Source of the DNA: an uncultured Lachnospiraceae bacterium
Lineage (GTDB): Bacteria > Bacillota > Clostridia > Lachnospirales > Lachnospiraceae
Length of the DNA stretch: 48,232 bases
Direction of reading: 5' to 3'
Assembly (NCBI GenBank): GCA_910586705.1
Contig: CAJUJK010000004.1
Span: 1-48,232 of the forward strand
The notes under the pieces are model-generated. The model was not told the DNA's origin and ran no database searches. It saw only the letters and a program-made list of their open reading frames with translations. The position numbers and the translations under genes were made by a program. Position 1 is the stretch's first letter. Each line of letters begins with the position of its first letter. Of this stretch, positions 26,073 to 34,997 are shown one piece after another.

Positions 26073-26333
26073 ATGGCATTTAATAAATCAGACAGGCCGG
26101 ATTTCCCCAAGAAAAAGGGGGGAATGCGCAGAAGAAAGAAAGTCTGCGTATTCTGCGGCAAGGATAACGTAATTGACTACAAGGACAGCAACAAGCTGCG
26201 CAGATACATTTCCGAGAGAGGTAAGATTCTTCCCAGAAGAATTACCGGGAACTGCGCGAAGCATCAGAGAGCGCTTACGGTAGCGATCAAGCGTGCGAGA
26301 CATCTGGCTTTGATGCCCTACGTTCAGGACTAA
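26073..26333 (+). CDS. rpsR: 30S ribosomal protein S18
   Basis: The protein has 86 residues, basic. Typical S18 features: KKVCVFCGKDNVIDYKD, LRRYISERGKILPRRITG and the C-terminal HQRALTVAIKRARHLALMPY. The CxxC pair near the N-terminus fits the zinc-type form. It partners S6 in the small-subunit platform. GGAGG lies 8 bases before the ATG. A hairpin terminator follows 20 bp after the stop. Confidence 0.98.
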   Translation: MAFNKSDRPDFPKKKGGMRRRKKVCVFCGKDNVIDYKDSNKLRRYISERGKILPRRITGNCAKHQRALTVAIKRARHLALMPYVQD

Positions 26334-26352
26334 GTATGATATGAGACATAGA

Positions 26353-26389
26353 GAAACCGGGTGCCCGAGGGGTATCCGGTTTCCTCTTT
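26353..26389 (+). terminator. Terminator of the rpsF operon
   Basis: GAAACCGG (26353-26360) pairs with CCGGTTTC (26376-26383), and CTCTTT follows. The T-tract is short, so termination may be partial. Confidence 0.6.
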
Positions 26390-26602
26390 GTCCACATAAT
26401 GTCATATAACCGCGAAAAAACTCTATATATAGATGTGGCGGTATTTGGCAAAAAATGCTATACTAATGCGAGAAGAACTTCTAAAGCGCAGCAGCAAAGG
26501 CTGCATCGCTAAGAAGTACAATGTCTCACGTGGAAGAATGCCAAAAAGCGGCATTTTTCATAGGTGGCGAGAAGAACCAGAAACGGTTTCAAGAGGAATA
26601 GA

Positions 26603-28663
26603 ATGAAAAATACAGTAAAGTTAAAAGGAAGGATGAAGTCGTATCTGCAGTCCTCCTTATATCTGGGATTTTTGCTTGCGGTTGTGGATGTCTTGGTCTA
26701 TATGCTGGATTACCGTGCCGGACTTGTGGTGACCGCATTTTTAATTTTTTATTTTGCGATCGTCCTGTCCATGATGCTGTACAACAAGCCAGTCATTATG
26801 AACGAGCTGATCAGTTTTGCGACCCAGTATGGACAGATCCAGCGGAGGCTTTTGCGGGATCTGGAGCTGCCGCACGCCCTTCTGGACGACGCGGGTAAAA
26901 TTATCTGGACAAATATCGCCTTTGAGAGGCTTACCCATCAGGAGAAAGGCTACAGGAAGTCGATTTCCACCCTGTTTCCGACGATCACAAGGGACGACCT
27001 TCCGGGGCGGGGCGAAGAGGATGAGATAGAGTGCCGGGTGGAGTATGAGAACGGCAATTATGTGGCGAAACTGAAAAAGATATCCCTGAAGGAGATGGCG
27101 GAAAACAGCGATATCATCGAAGCGAAGGGCTATGAGGGCTATCTGATCGCGATGTACCTGTTTGACGAGACGGCGCTGCAGATCGCCTTGAAGGAAGTGG
27201 ACGACCAGTCCCTTGCGGTGGGGCTTATTTATCTGGACAATTACGAGGAGGCGCTTGAGAGCGTGGAGGAAGTGCGGCGCTCCCTGTTGATTGCCTTGAT
27301 TGACAGAAAGGTGAACAAATACATCGCCGCGCTGGACGGCATCTGTAAGAAGCTGGAGAAGGACAAGTATCTGGTCATCATGCGCAAGGAGGCGGCTACA
27401 CACTTGCAGGAGAGCCGGTTTGATATCCTTGAGGATGTAAAGACGGTCAATATCGGTAATGAAATGGCGGTCACCATCAGTATCGGCATGGGGTTGAACG
27501 GTCTGTCCTATGCGCAGAATTATGAGTTTGCCAGAAATGCCATAGACATTGCGCTGGGACGCGGCGGCGATCAGGCGGTGGTGAAAGTGCCGGAAAACGT
27601 CATTTATTACGGCGGAAAGAGCCAGCAGATGGAAAAGAGCACCCGTGTCAAGGCGAGGGTAAAGGCGCACGCCCTGCGGGAAATTATTTCCGTCAAGGAC
27701 GAAGTCTATGTCATGGGGCACCGCATAGGGGACGTGGACAGCTTTGGCGCGTCGGTCGGCATTTACCGCATTGCGGAGGCGCTTGATAAAAAGGCGCACA
27801 TTGTCCTGAATGACGTGACCTCTTCCATGCAGCCCATGGTGGAGATGTTCCGGGACAATGACGACTATGCGGAGGACATGATTATCAACAGCCAGCTTGC
27901 ACTGGAGACGGTGGGCAACAATGCGGTGCTTGTGGTGGTGGATGTGAATAAACCGAGCATTACGGAGTGCCCCGAGCTTCTGAAGCGGTGTAAGTCCATC
28001 GTGGTGCTGGATCATCACAGACAGGGCACGGAGATTATCGAGAACGCGACGCTTTCCTATATAGAGGCGTACGCGTCCTCGGCGTGTGAGATGGTATCGG
28101 AAATCCTGCAATACATCAGCGACGACCTGCGGCTCCGGTCTGAGGAAGCGGACTGCATGTATTCGGGCATTATGATAGATACAAATAATTTTATGACCAA
28201 AACCGGCGTCAGGACCTTTGAGGCGGCGGCGTTCCTTCGCAGAAACGGCGCGGACGTGACCCGTGTCAGAAAACTGTTCCGGGACGACGCGGCGGAGTAC
28301 AAGGCGAAGGCGGACGCGGTAAGTCAGGCGGAGATATACAGACGGTTTTACGCCATATCCGTCTGCACGGGAGAAGATGTGGCAAGCCCCACCGTGGTGG
28401 GTGCGCAGGCGGCAAACGAACTGCTCAATATCAAGGGCATCCGCGCCAGCTTTATCCTTACCAGATACAATGGAATTATCTATATCAGCGCGCGCTCCAT
28501 CGACGAGGTAAACGTGCAGGTCATTATGGAGAGAATGGGTGGCGGCGGTCATCTGAACATAGCGGGCGCGCAGCTTGAAAACGGCACCATCGAAGAAGGG
28601 ATCGAGAGCATCAAGAGGACGCTGGATGCCATGATCGCGGAGGGGGAGCTTAACGCAGACTGA
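26603..28663 (+). CDS. gdpP: Cyclic-di-AMP phosphodiesterase GdpP (DHH family)
   Basis: The protein has 686 residues from the ATG at 26603, chosen because AAGAGGA lies 5 bases before it. A GTG at 26564 would add 13 basic residues. Two N-terminal membrane helices (about 15-60) are followed by a PAS-like sensor (near ELPHALLDDAGKIIWTN), a degenerate GGDEF domain (SIGMGLNG, GRGGDQAVVK), and the DHH phosphoesterase with MGHRIGDVDSFG, VVVDVN, VVLDHHRQG and IMIDTNNF. The DHHA1 domain has MGGGGHLNIAG. The enzyme hydrolyses c-di-AMP to pApA and sets the level of this messenger in wall and osmotic control. It stands before rplI and dnaB, the usual Firmicute order. A TATACT box at 26459-26464 may be its promoter. 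Confidence 0.95.
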   Translation: MKNTVKLKGRMKSYLQSSLYLGFLLAVVDVLVYMLDYRAGLVVTAFLIFYFAIVLSMMLYNKPVIMNELISFATQYGQIQRRLLRDLELPHALLDDAGKIIWTNIAFERLTHQEKGYRKSISTLFPTITRDDLPGRGEEDEIECRVEYENGNYVAKLKKISLKEMAENSDIIEAKGYEGYLIAMYLFDETALQIALKEVDDQSLAVGLIYLDNYEEALESVEEVRRSLLIALIDRKVNKYIAALDGICKKLEKDKYLVIMRKEAATHLQESRFDILEDVKTVNIGNEMAVTISIGMGLNGLSYAQNYEFARNAIDIALGRGGDQAVVKVPENVIYYGGKSQQMEKSTRVKARVKAHALREIISVKDEVYVMGHRIGDVDSFGASVGIYRIAEALDKKAHIVLNDVTSSMQPMVEMFRDNDDYAEDMIINSQLALETVGNNAVLVVVDVNKPSITECPELLKRCKSIVVLDHHRQGTEIIENATLSYIEAYASSACEMVSEILQYISDDLRLRSEEADCMYSGIMIDTNNFMTKTGVRTFEAAAFLRRNGADVTRVRKLFRDDAAEYKAKADAVSQAEIYRRFYAISVCTGEDVASPTVVGAQAANELLNIKGIRASFILTRYNGIIYISARSIDEVNVQVIMERMGGGGHLNIAGAQLENGTIEEGIESIKRTLDAMIAEGELNAD

Positions 28664-28767
28664 GCACGTTAAAACGCGGACAAAAGTGCGATGTAAAGTG
28701 AAACGGACGGACGGGGAAAAGGGATGTCCCGACTGTCCATGAAATACAGGAAAGGAAACGAAAGATC

Positions 28768-29214
28768 ATGCAGATTATATTATTGGAAGATGTGAAAACA
28801 CTCGGAAAAAAGGGCGATATTGTCGAGGTCAGCGACGGCTATGCGAGAAATTTCGTGCTGCCGAAGAAGCTTGGCGTGGAGGCGAACGCCAAAAATAAAA
28901 ACGACTTAAAGCTGCAGAAAGCAAACGCGGATAAGGTAGCGAAAGAACAGCTTGAGGCGGCGAAGGAACTTGCAGGGGTGATTGAGACAAAGGAAGTCGT
29001 TATGAAAATGAAATCCGGCGAGGGCGGCAAGGCGTTTGGTTCGGTTTCCTCAAAAGAGATTGCGCAGGCGGCAAAAGAACAGTGCGGTCTGGAACTGGAC
29101 AAAAAGAAGATCCAGCTTTCCGAGCCGATCAAGGCGCTTGGCGTTTATGAGGTTGGCGTGAAACTGCACCCGAAGGTGACGGGGAAACTCAAGGTGAAGG
29201 TGACGGAAGCCTAG
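28768..29214 (+). CDS. rplI: 50S ribosomal protein L9
   Basis: The protein has 148 residues, full length. The N-terminal rRNA-binding domain has the L9 signature MQIILLEDVKTLGKKGDIVEV and GYARNFVLPKKL. A long connecting helix (about 45-75) and the C-terminal domain (MKSGEGGKAFGSVSSKEIAQ) follow. It binds 23S rRNA near the L1 stalk. An AGGAAAGGAAAC purine-rich site precedes the ATG. It is 22 bp upstream of dnaB. Confidence 0.98.
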   Translation: MQIILLEDVKTLGKKGDIVEVSDGYARNFVLPKKLGVEANAKNKNDLKLQKANADKVAKEQLEAAKELAGVIETKEVVMKMKSGEGGKAFGSVSSKEIAQAAKEQCGLELDKKKIQLSEPIKALGVYEVGVKLHPKVTGKLKVKVTEA

Positions 29215-29235
29215 AGATACGCGGGAGGTAGGATT

Positions 29236-30570
29236 TTGCCAGAGGAAGCACTGTTAAAGAGAGTATTGCCCCACAGCATGGAAGCGGAGCAGTCCGTCAT
29301 CGGTTCCATGATTATGGACAGGGAGGCTATTGTAACGGCGTCCGAGATTGTGCAAGGGGAAGATTTTTATAATAAGCAGTACGGCGTCTTATTTGATACG
29401 ATGGTGGAGCTGAACGACGAGGGAAAGCCTGTGGACCCGATAACATTGCAGGACAGGCTGCGGGAGAAGGATGTACCGCCGGAAGTGTGCAGCCCCGAGT
29501 TCATCAGGGATCTGGTTATGGCGGTACCCATCGCCGCGAATGTAAAATACTACGCGGGTATTGTGGGTGAAAAGGCGGTACTGAGACGGCTGATCCGTCT
29601 GAATGAAGAGATTGCCAACGACTGTTATGTCGGAAAAGAAAGTCTGGATACGATTCTGGAAGACACCGAGAAGCGGGTGTTTGATCTCGTGCAGAGGAGA
29701 GGCGGCGCGGAGTTTGTTCCCATCAGGCAGATCGTGATGAACGCCATGGAGAATATCGAGCGCGCTTCCCACAATAAAGGGAATGTGACGGGGGTGGCGA
29801 CAGGGTTTCTTGATCTGGACTACAGGACTGCCGGACTGCAGCCTTCGGACTTGATTCTGGTGGCGGCGAGGCCTTCCATGGGAAAGACGGCGTTTGTCCT
29901 GAACGTGGCGGAGTATGTGGCGTTCAAGCAGAATAAGACCGTTGCGATATTCAGTCTGGAAATGTCCAAGGAGCAGCTTGTGAACCGTCTGTTTTCCATG
30001 GAATCCCATGTGGATTCCCAGCATCTGCGGACGGGTAACTTGTCGGACGCGGAGTGGGAGCAGTTGATCGAGAGCGCGGCGCAGATCGGCAAATCCAACC
30101 TGATCATAGACGATACGCCGGGCATCAGCATTTCAGAGCTGCGCTCCAAGTGCCGCAAATATAAACTGGAACACAATCTGGAGATGGTCATTATCGACTA
30201 TCTGCAGCTGATGTCGGGGAGCGGACGGTCCACGGATTCCAGACAGCAGGAAATCTCCGATATCTCGCGTTCGCTGAAAGCGCTCGCCAGAGAGCTGCAT
30301 GTGCCCGTGGTGGCGCTGTCGCAGCTTTCCCGCGCGGTGGAACAGCGTCCCGACCACAGACCCATGCTTTCCGACCTGCGTGAGTCCGGCGCGATCGAGC
30401 AGGATGCCGACGTGGTCATGTTCATATACCGCGACGATTATTACAATAAAGATACAGAGCGGAAGGGCATCGCGGAGATCATCATAGCGAAGCAGAGAAA
30501 CGGTCCCATCGGCACCGTGGAACTGGTCTGGCTGCCTGATTATACCAAGTTTGCAAACCTAGCCAAATAG
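29236..30570 (+). CDS. dnaB: Replicative DNA helicase DnaB
   Basis: The protein has 444 residues from a TTG start, which is 7 bases after GGGAGGT. The N-terminal DnaB domain covers about 10-110 (PHSMEAEQSVIGSM). The RecA-like helicase domain begins near 185 with a Walker A at 211-219 (ARPSMGKTA), Walker B MVIIDYLQLM and SQLSRAVEQRPDHRP near the arginine-finger region. It is the hexameric helicase that unwinds DNA at the replication fork. Bacillus names the same gene dnaC. Its place after rplI is the conserved Firmicute arrangement. Confidence 0.97.
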   Translation: MPEEALLKRVLPHSMEAEQSVIGSMIMDREAIVTASEIVQGEDFYNKQYGVLFDTMVELNDEGKPVDPITLQDRLREKDVPPEVCSPEFIRDLVMAVPIAANVKYYAGIVGEKAVLRRLIRLNEEIANDCYVGKESLDTILEDTEKRVFDLVQRRGGAEFVPIRQIVMNAMENIERASHNKGNVTGVATGFLDLDYRTAGLQPSDLILVAARPSMGKTAFVLNVAEYVAFKQNKTVAIFSLEMSKEQLVNRLFSMESHVDSQHLRTGNLSDAEWEQLIESAAQIGKSNLIIDDTPGISISELRSKCRKYKLEHNLEMVIIDYLQLMSGSGRSTDSRQQEISDISRSLKALARELHVPVVALSQLSRAVEQRPDHRPMLSDLRESGAIEQDADVVMFIYRDDYYNKDTERKGIAEIIIAKQRNGPIGTVELVWLPDYTKFANLAK

Positions 30571-30584
30571 TGAATAAACCTACA

Positions 30585-30619
30585 AAAGAGACGACCCGCA
30601 GCCGGGGCGTCTCTTTCTG
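30585..30619 (+). terminator. Terminator of the gdpP-rplI-dnaB unit
   Basis: AAAGAGACG (30585-30593) pairs with CGTCTCTTT (30608-30616), with an inner CCC/GGG, 15 bp after the dnaB stop. It is bidirectional in appearance. Confidence 0.75.
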
Positions 30620-30653
30620 CGTATAGAAGCGCAAAAGAAAGGGAGGAGCGTAC

Positions 30654-31472
30654 ATGAATGATACCGTTTATTATATCTCGGAAGCGTCGAAAAAGGTGGA
30701 GGTGGAGCCGCATGTGCTCCGTTACTGGGAGGACGAGCTGAAGCTGCCGATCGGGCGCAACGAGATGGGGCACCGCTGTTATAAAGAGAAGGACATCGAA
30801 ACGCTGCGCCGCATCAAGCAGCTCAAGGAGCAGGGGCTGCAGCTTAGGGCGATACGCGTGGTGCTGCAGGGCGGTGGGCAGGAGCTGTACGGCACGGCGC
30901 ATCCGGCGGACAAATATGCGGGTGATGAAATGGGACAGAAGGCGCATACAAGGGATACAGACGGTGGGGCCGGGAATGAAGACCGGGAATTGCCAGACGG
31001 CAGAATAGAGGAAACAGTCAAAAAAGTAACGGAAAATGTGAGTGGAAAAGAGGAGACGATAGAGGCAAAGGTGGAGGATATGATTATGAAGAAAGCGAAA
31101 AAGTATATGGTGACAATGTCCAAGGGAAAGGAGACGGTACTGGAAGTGCCGGAGGAAGGGGAGGAGCTGAAAGAGTACGAGGAGCCGTTAGATGAAGAGA
31201 AAGAGAAAAAGGCGAAGCGGCTGCAGTATCTTTTGCAACACATGGTGACTGATGCAGTCAAAAATGCCAACCGGGAAATGTGCACGGAGATCAAGGAAAG
31301 TATTTTGAAGGAACTGGATTATCAGTTCCGGCAGCAGGAAGAACGGGACGAGGAGCGCAAGAAACTTGAGGAGGAGCATTTCCGGAAAATTGATGAAATG
31401 ATCAGCCAGAGGCGCCGCCCGGGGGAAAAGTTTGGCAGGAATAAAAAGAAAGAGCCGCTCTCCCAGAAATGA
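30654..31472 (+). CDS. MerR-family transcriptional regulator with long charged C-terminus
   Basis: The protein has 272 residues. Residues 4-75 form a MerR winged helix-turn-helix: YYISEASKKVEVEPHVLRYW, then GHRCYKEKDIETLRRIKQL. The remaining 190 residues are highly charged and helical, with a coiled-coil-like stretch in the last 80 (runs of Glu, Lys and Arg). No metal-binding Cys pattern is seen, so it is not a classical metal sensor. GGGAGG lies 7 bases before the ATG. The 3' end overlaps the terminator of the convergent ferredoxin gene. Regulon unknown. Confidence 0.85.
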   Translation: MNDTVYYISEASKKVEVEPHVLRYWEDELKLPIGRNEMGHRCYKEKDIETLRRIKQLKEQGLQLRAIRVVLQGGGQELYGTAHPADKYAGDEMGQKAHTRDTDGGAGNEDRELPDGRIEETVKKVTENVSGKEETIEAKVEDMIMKKAKKYMVTMSKGKETVLEVPEEGEELKEYEEPLDEEKEKKAKRLQYLLQHMVTDAVKNANREMCTEIKESILKELDYQFRQQEERDEERKKLEEEHFRKIDEMISQRRRPGEKFGRNKKKEPLSQK

Positions 31473-31496
31473 ATACACATCCCCGTGAGACGGCTC
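31441..31496 (-). terminator. Ferredoxin terminator embedded in the merR-like gene end
   Basis: On the minus strand GAGCCGTCTC pairs with GAGAGCGGCTC (one bulge) across a 24-base loop, and TTTCTTTTTATT follows. The downstream arm and T-tract lie inside the last codons of the convergent MerR-type gene. Confidence 0.7.
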
Positions 31497-31521
31497 CTTC
31501 AATCATTTGCGTGAAATTGCA

Positions 31522-31692
31522 TCAGCCCTGAGAAATAGCGCCTGTCGGGCAAGCGCCTGCACAGGAACCGCAGTCGATGCACTTAGAAGCGTCAATCTCG
31601 AACTTACCGTCGCCCATGCTGATCGCACCAACCGGGCACTGAGCCTCACAAGCTCCACAAGCTACACAAGCGTCACTGATTACGAATGCCAT
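31522..31692 (-). CDS. 2[4Fe-4S] ferredoxin
   Basis: The protein has 56 residues, the length of clostridial ferredoxins. It has two CxxCxxCxxxCP motifs: CVACGACEAQCP near the start and CIDCGSCAGACP near the end. Each set binds a 4Fe-4S cluster, and the protein carries low-potential electrons in the cytoplasm, for example for pyruvate:ferredoxin oxidoreductase or hydrogenase. AAGGAGG lies about 7 bases before the ATG. It is monocistronic, with its own promoter and terminator. Confidence 0.97.
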   Translation of the reverse strand: MAFVISDACVACGACEAQCPVGAISMGDGKFEIDASKCIDCGSCAGACPTGAISQG

Positions 31693-31751
31693 GACTATAT
31701 CCTCCTTATGTTATAAAAGTGATTGACAGCAATAAAAGTTGCCACGTTCTT

Positions 31752-31780
31752 ATTTTAATATAAAAGGAACCAATATACAA
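31752..31780 (-). promoter_or_regulatory. Promoter of the ferredoxin gene
   Basis: On the minus strand TTGTAT and TAAAAT have a 17-bp spacer, about 60 bp before the ferredoxin ATG. Confidence 0.6.
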
Positions 31781-31813
31781 GTAGAAAAATATAGCTTTTA
31801 TGCAGGTTATGTC

Positions 31814-31842
31814 TTGATTTTCACGTGTGCCCTAGGTAAAAT
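31814..31842 (+). promoter_or_regulatory. Promoter of the hybrid kinase gene
   Basis: TTGATT at 31814-31819 and TAAAAT at 31837-31842 have a 17-bp spacer and lie about 70 bp before the kinase start. Confidence 0.6.
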
Positions 31843-31913
31843 AGGGATGTATACATAATATAATGCGGGTAGTATGACGGTGCCCCTGCAAAATAAAATA
31901 ATAAGGTAAGTGT

Positions 31914-34901
31914 GTGGCAATGAACGGAAGCAAAAAGATGTCGTTATTTAGAAAGATGCGGAATAATATTCTGGTGCTGAGCGCATTCATTCTCGTTGTG
32001 CTGTTCTGTACGATTATCCTGCGCCAGACTCTGTGGGACAATACCAATCAGATGGGGCTGGCGCTGATCGAGAACTGCACCTCGTCGGAGGAGGGTGGAA
32101 TCCTTGCGTGCGAAGCGATACTGAAAGTCAGCGTAAATTACATAGAAGAACGTGAGAAAGAGGATATTTCCATTGATGAGCTCCGGGAAGGTCTGTATCC
32201 TTTTATGCGGGGGCTTACAGACGCATATGGCGAGAATACACTCCAGATTTACGGCAAAACTTTTCATGCCACGGAGATTGTTTCCAACAATCCGGAACTG
32301 GAAGAAATCACGAAATATAATTTCCTTGAAGCGGGATACTATCAGGAGGCGGTAGCCGCGAACGGGGAAGTTTACATTTCGCCCGTCTACACGGATTATG
32401 TGACGGGCCTGCCGGTGATTACCCTGTGCAAGGTGGTTCCTGCAACGGGCAGCTATCTGGCCATTGACCTGATGCCATCTTTCTTTGAAGCGATGAACGA
32501 AAAGCTTGTGTTGCCGCGGGATTCCTCATACTATCTGGTGGATAATAACGGCAGTCTGTTATATTACCAGTCCTGTTGGAATTATCAGCAGGAGGATTTT
32601 CAGGAACTTGTGAACAGCTATCTGGAAGGCGCGGAACGCAACGGCAATGACCGCGTGCTGGAAAATCTGACACCCATGGACGGGATTGTCCGCAATGTCT
32701 ATTTCCATCACATGGATAACGGATGGACCGGCATTCTGACCATTCCGAAAGACCAGATTCTTTCCGGCTCAGATACTTTTTACTATATCTGCGTTGTGCT
32801 TATTGCGCTCGGCTTTGCGGTATTTATCTTCCAGATGATCCGTGAGTACAGAAATCAGATGCACAATCAGGAATTGCAGGACGAGCACGACCGCATGGCG
32901 GAGCAGACCCGGATTTATCGGAATGCCATGGACAGTACCGTGCGCGCCTGCCGTGCGATCTATTATATCAATCTGAAGGAAAATACCTGTGATACGGTTT
33001 ACCCCTATTCGGAGGATGGACCAAAAAGGGAGGAATATGATTCCAGGACAGCAAAAAATCTGAACAGTGGCATAGTAGCGGAGGAACACTCCGATCTCGT
33101 AAAGGATTTTCTGGACCCCTCCAATCTGCGGAAACGGCTTTCCGACAGGGATCATATCGAATTGCAATTTAAGCGGAAGAAGCCGGATGACGACAGTTAC
33201 GAGTGGTGTTCCATCGCGGTTACCACCGCGGATACGGAGGGCGGGCAGGTATCCACCATTACCATGGCAATCCGCAGCATCGACGATATGATACGCCGCG
33301 AGGAGGAACAGCGGGAAATGCTCGCGCAGGCGGTGGAACGCGCGGAGGCGGCGAACCATGCCAAGAGTGATTTCCTTTCCCGCATGAGCCACGATATCCG
33401 CACACCCATGAATGCGATTCTGGGCATGACTTCCGTGGCGACCATGCATATCGACGAGAAAGAGCGTGTGCTGGATGCACTTGAGAAGATTACGGTATCC
33501 GGCAAGCATTTGCTCGGACTGATTAACGAGGTGCTCGATATGAGCCGGATCGAGAGCGGCAAGGTGAGCCTGACGGAGAGCTCGTTCAACCTCTCCGACA
33601 CGATAGAGAGCCTTTTGACAGTGTTCCGTTCGCAGATGGAAGCCAAGGGTCTTGCACTGAATGCGGGCATTGCCAAACTGGAGCACGAGAATGTGGTCGG
33701 GGACGAACAGCATTTGCAGCAGATCTTTATGAACATTATGGGTAATGCGGTGAAATTTACACCTTCCGGCGGAAAAATCAGCATACATATCGAGGAAAAG
33801 TCCTCCCATATCAAGGGTTATGGCTGCTATGAATTTACCTTTGAAGATACTGGTATTGGTATGGAGCCGGATTATATCCAGAAAATTTTTGAGCCGTTTT
33901 CCCGTGCGGCGGATTCCAGAACGGGAAAAATCGAAGGTACGGGACTCGGCATGTCGATTGCTGTCAATATTGCCCGTATGATGCTTGGCGATATCAAAGT
34001 GGAGAGTGAACTTGGAAAAGGCTCTAAATTTACGGTAATCGTTTACTTGAAGCTGGATGATATGACGGAGGCGGATCTGGCGATATACAATGATCTTTCG
34101 GTGCTGGTGGTAGATGATGAAGAAACGGCGTGCGAAAGCTCCTGTGAGATGCTGAAGAGCCTTGGTATGAATGTGGAATATGTGCTGAGCGGCGAAGATG
34201 CCGTGAAGCGGTTTAATGAGGGGAACGGATTGCAGTTTGCCGTTGTTATTCTGGATTGGAAGATGCCTGGCATGGACGGTCTGGAGACGGCGAAGGATAT
34301 CCGCAGGACAGCGGGCGATGAGGTATCGATTATCATCCAGTCCGCATACGATTGGGCGGATATCGAGTCGGAGGCATTGGACGCCGGGGTGGATGCCTTT
34401 ATTGGGAAACCGCTGTTTAAGTCACGTCTGATGCGGGTGCTTAAGGAAGTGCTTGGACACGATCAGGGTAAAGATGAGGAGGAAGTCTCCGCCCTTGATA
34501 TATTCAAGCAGGAAGATTTTTCGGGCAGACGCGTCCTTCTGGTGGAGGATAATGAGATTAACATTGAAGTGGCGAAGGAGCTTCTGAGCGTAGTCGGCAT
34601 TCAAGTGGAGATGGCGATGAACGGACAGCTGGCGGTGGATGCCGTTATGGAAAAAGAACCGGGGTATTTCGATCTGATCTTTATGGATATCCAGATGCCG
34701 GTTATGAACGGTTATGAAGCGTCTGGGGCAATCCGTGCGTCGGGGCGTGCGGATCTGGAGAAAATTCCCATCGTGGCAATGACGGCGGACGCCTTTGCGG
34801 ATGACATCCGAAAGTCCGAAGAGGCGGGCATGAACGATCATATTTCCAAGCCTGTGGACATTGAGAGACTGGAGGAAGCGCTGAAGAAGTGGATAAATTG
34901 A
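31914..34901 (+). CDS. Hybrid sensor histidine kinase with two receiver domains
   Basis: The protein has 995 residues. A membrane helix at about 18-38 and another at 288-308 flank a 250-residue extracytoplasmic sensor, probably of the dCache type. A PAS-like segment (about 330-460) precedes the HisKA domain with phospho-acceptor His493 in SRMSHDIRTPMN. The ATPase domain has the N box NIMGNAVKFTP and the DTGIGM and GTGLGM motifs. Two receiver domains follow, with Asp781 (ILDWKMPGMDG) and Asp925 (FMDIQMPVMNG). The second keeps the VEDN acidic pair, and the first has VVDDEE. No output domain is attached, so phosphate probably passes to a partner not in this window. GTG at 31914 fits the AAGG site best. 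An ATG six bases on is an alternative. Confidence 0.93.
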   Translation: MAMNGSKKMSLFRKMRNNILVLSAFILVVLFCTIILRQTLWDNTNQMGLALIENCTSSEEGGILACEAILKVSVNYIEEREKEDISIDELREGLYPFMRGLTDAYGENTLQIYGKTFHATEIVSNNPELEEITKYNFLEAGYYQEAVAANGEVYISPVYTDYVTGLPVITLCKVVPATGSYLAIDLMPSFFEAMNEKLVLPRDSSYYLVDNNGSLLYYQSCWNYQQEDFQELVNSYLEGAERNGNDRVLENLTPMDGIVRNVYFHHMDNGWTGILTIPKDQILSGSDTFYYICVVLIALGFAVFIFQMIREYRNQMHNQELQDEHDRMAEQTRIYRNAMDSTVRACRAIYYINLKENTCDTVYPYSEDGPKREEYDSRTAKNLNSGIVAEEHSDLVKDFLDPSNLRKRLSDRDHIELQFKRKKPDDDSYEWCSIAVTTADTEGGQVSTITMAIRSIDDMIRREEEQREMLAQAVERAEAANHAKSDFLSRMSHDIRTPMNAILGMTSVATMHIDEKERVLDALEKITVSGKHLLGLINEVLDMSRIESGKVSLTESSFNLSDTIESLLTVFRSQMEAKGLALNAGIAKLEHENVVGDEQHLQQIFMNIMGNAVKFTPSGGKISIHIEEKSSHIKGYGCYEFTFEDTGIGMEPDYIQKIFEPFSRAADSRTGKIEGTGLGMSIAVNIARMMLGDIKVESELGKGSKFTVIVYLKLDDMTEADLAIYNDLSVLVVDDEETACESSCEMLKSLGMNVEYVLSGEDAVKRFNEGNGLQFAVVILDWKMPGMDGLETAKDIRRTAGDEVSIIIQSAYDWADIESEALDAGVDAFIGKPLFKSRLMRVLKEVLGHDQGKDEEEVSALDIFKQEDFSGRRVLLVEDNEINIEVAKELLSVVGIQVEMAMNGQLAVDAVMEKEPGYFDLIFMDIQMPVMNGYEASGAIRASGRADLEKIPIVAMTADAFADDIRKSEEAGMNDHISKPVDIERLEEALKKWIN

Positions 34902-34934
34902 GCAAAGCTCAATTGCGAGATTTGCTTCGCAAAT
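34896..34934 (+). repeat. Tandem short hairpins after the kinase gene
   Basis: AATTGAGC/GCTCAATT (34896-34914, AAA loop) is followed at once by ATTTGC/GCAAAT (34920-34934, TTC loop). The second hairpin resembles, with paired base changes, the TGCTTCGCA hairpin on the minus strand at 36736-36757. Confidence 0.6.
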
Positions 34935-34955
34935 TTGGATATGTGTGAAAATCAA

Positions 34956-34987
34956 AAGGGGCAGAATCGATTGAGACTCTGCCCCTT
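34956..34987 (-). terminator. Terminator of pflA
   Basis: On the minus strand AAGGGGCAGA pairs with TCTGCCCCTT across a 12-base loop, and TTGATTTT follows. It lies 11 bp after the pflA stop and may also stop the convergent kinase transcript. Confidence 0.8.
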
Positions 34988-34997
34988 CCCTGTTCGA

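Noticed and set aside
26741..28552. 603-codon frame opposite gdpP
   Set aside because: Antisense to a clearly real enzyme gene, His- and Arg-rich shadow composition, no ribosome site.
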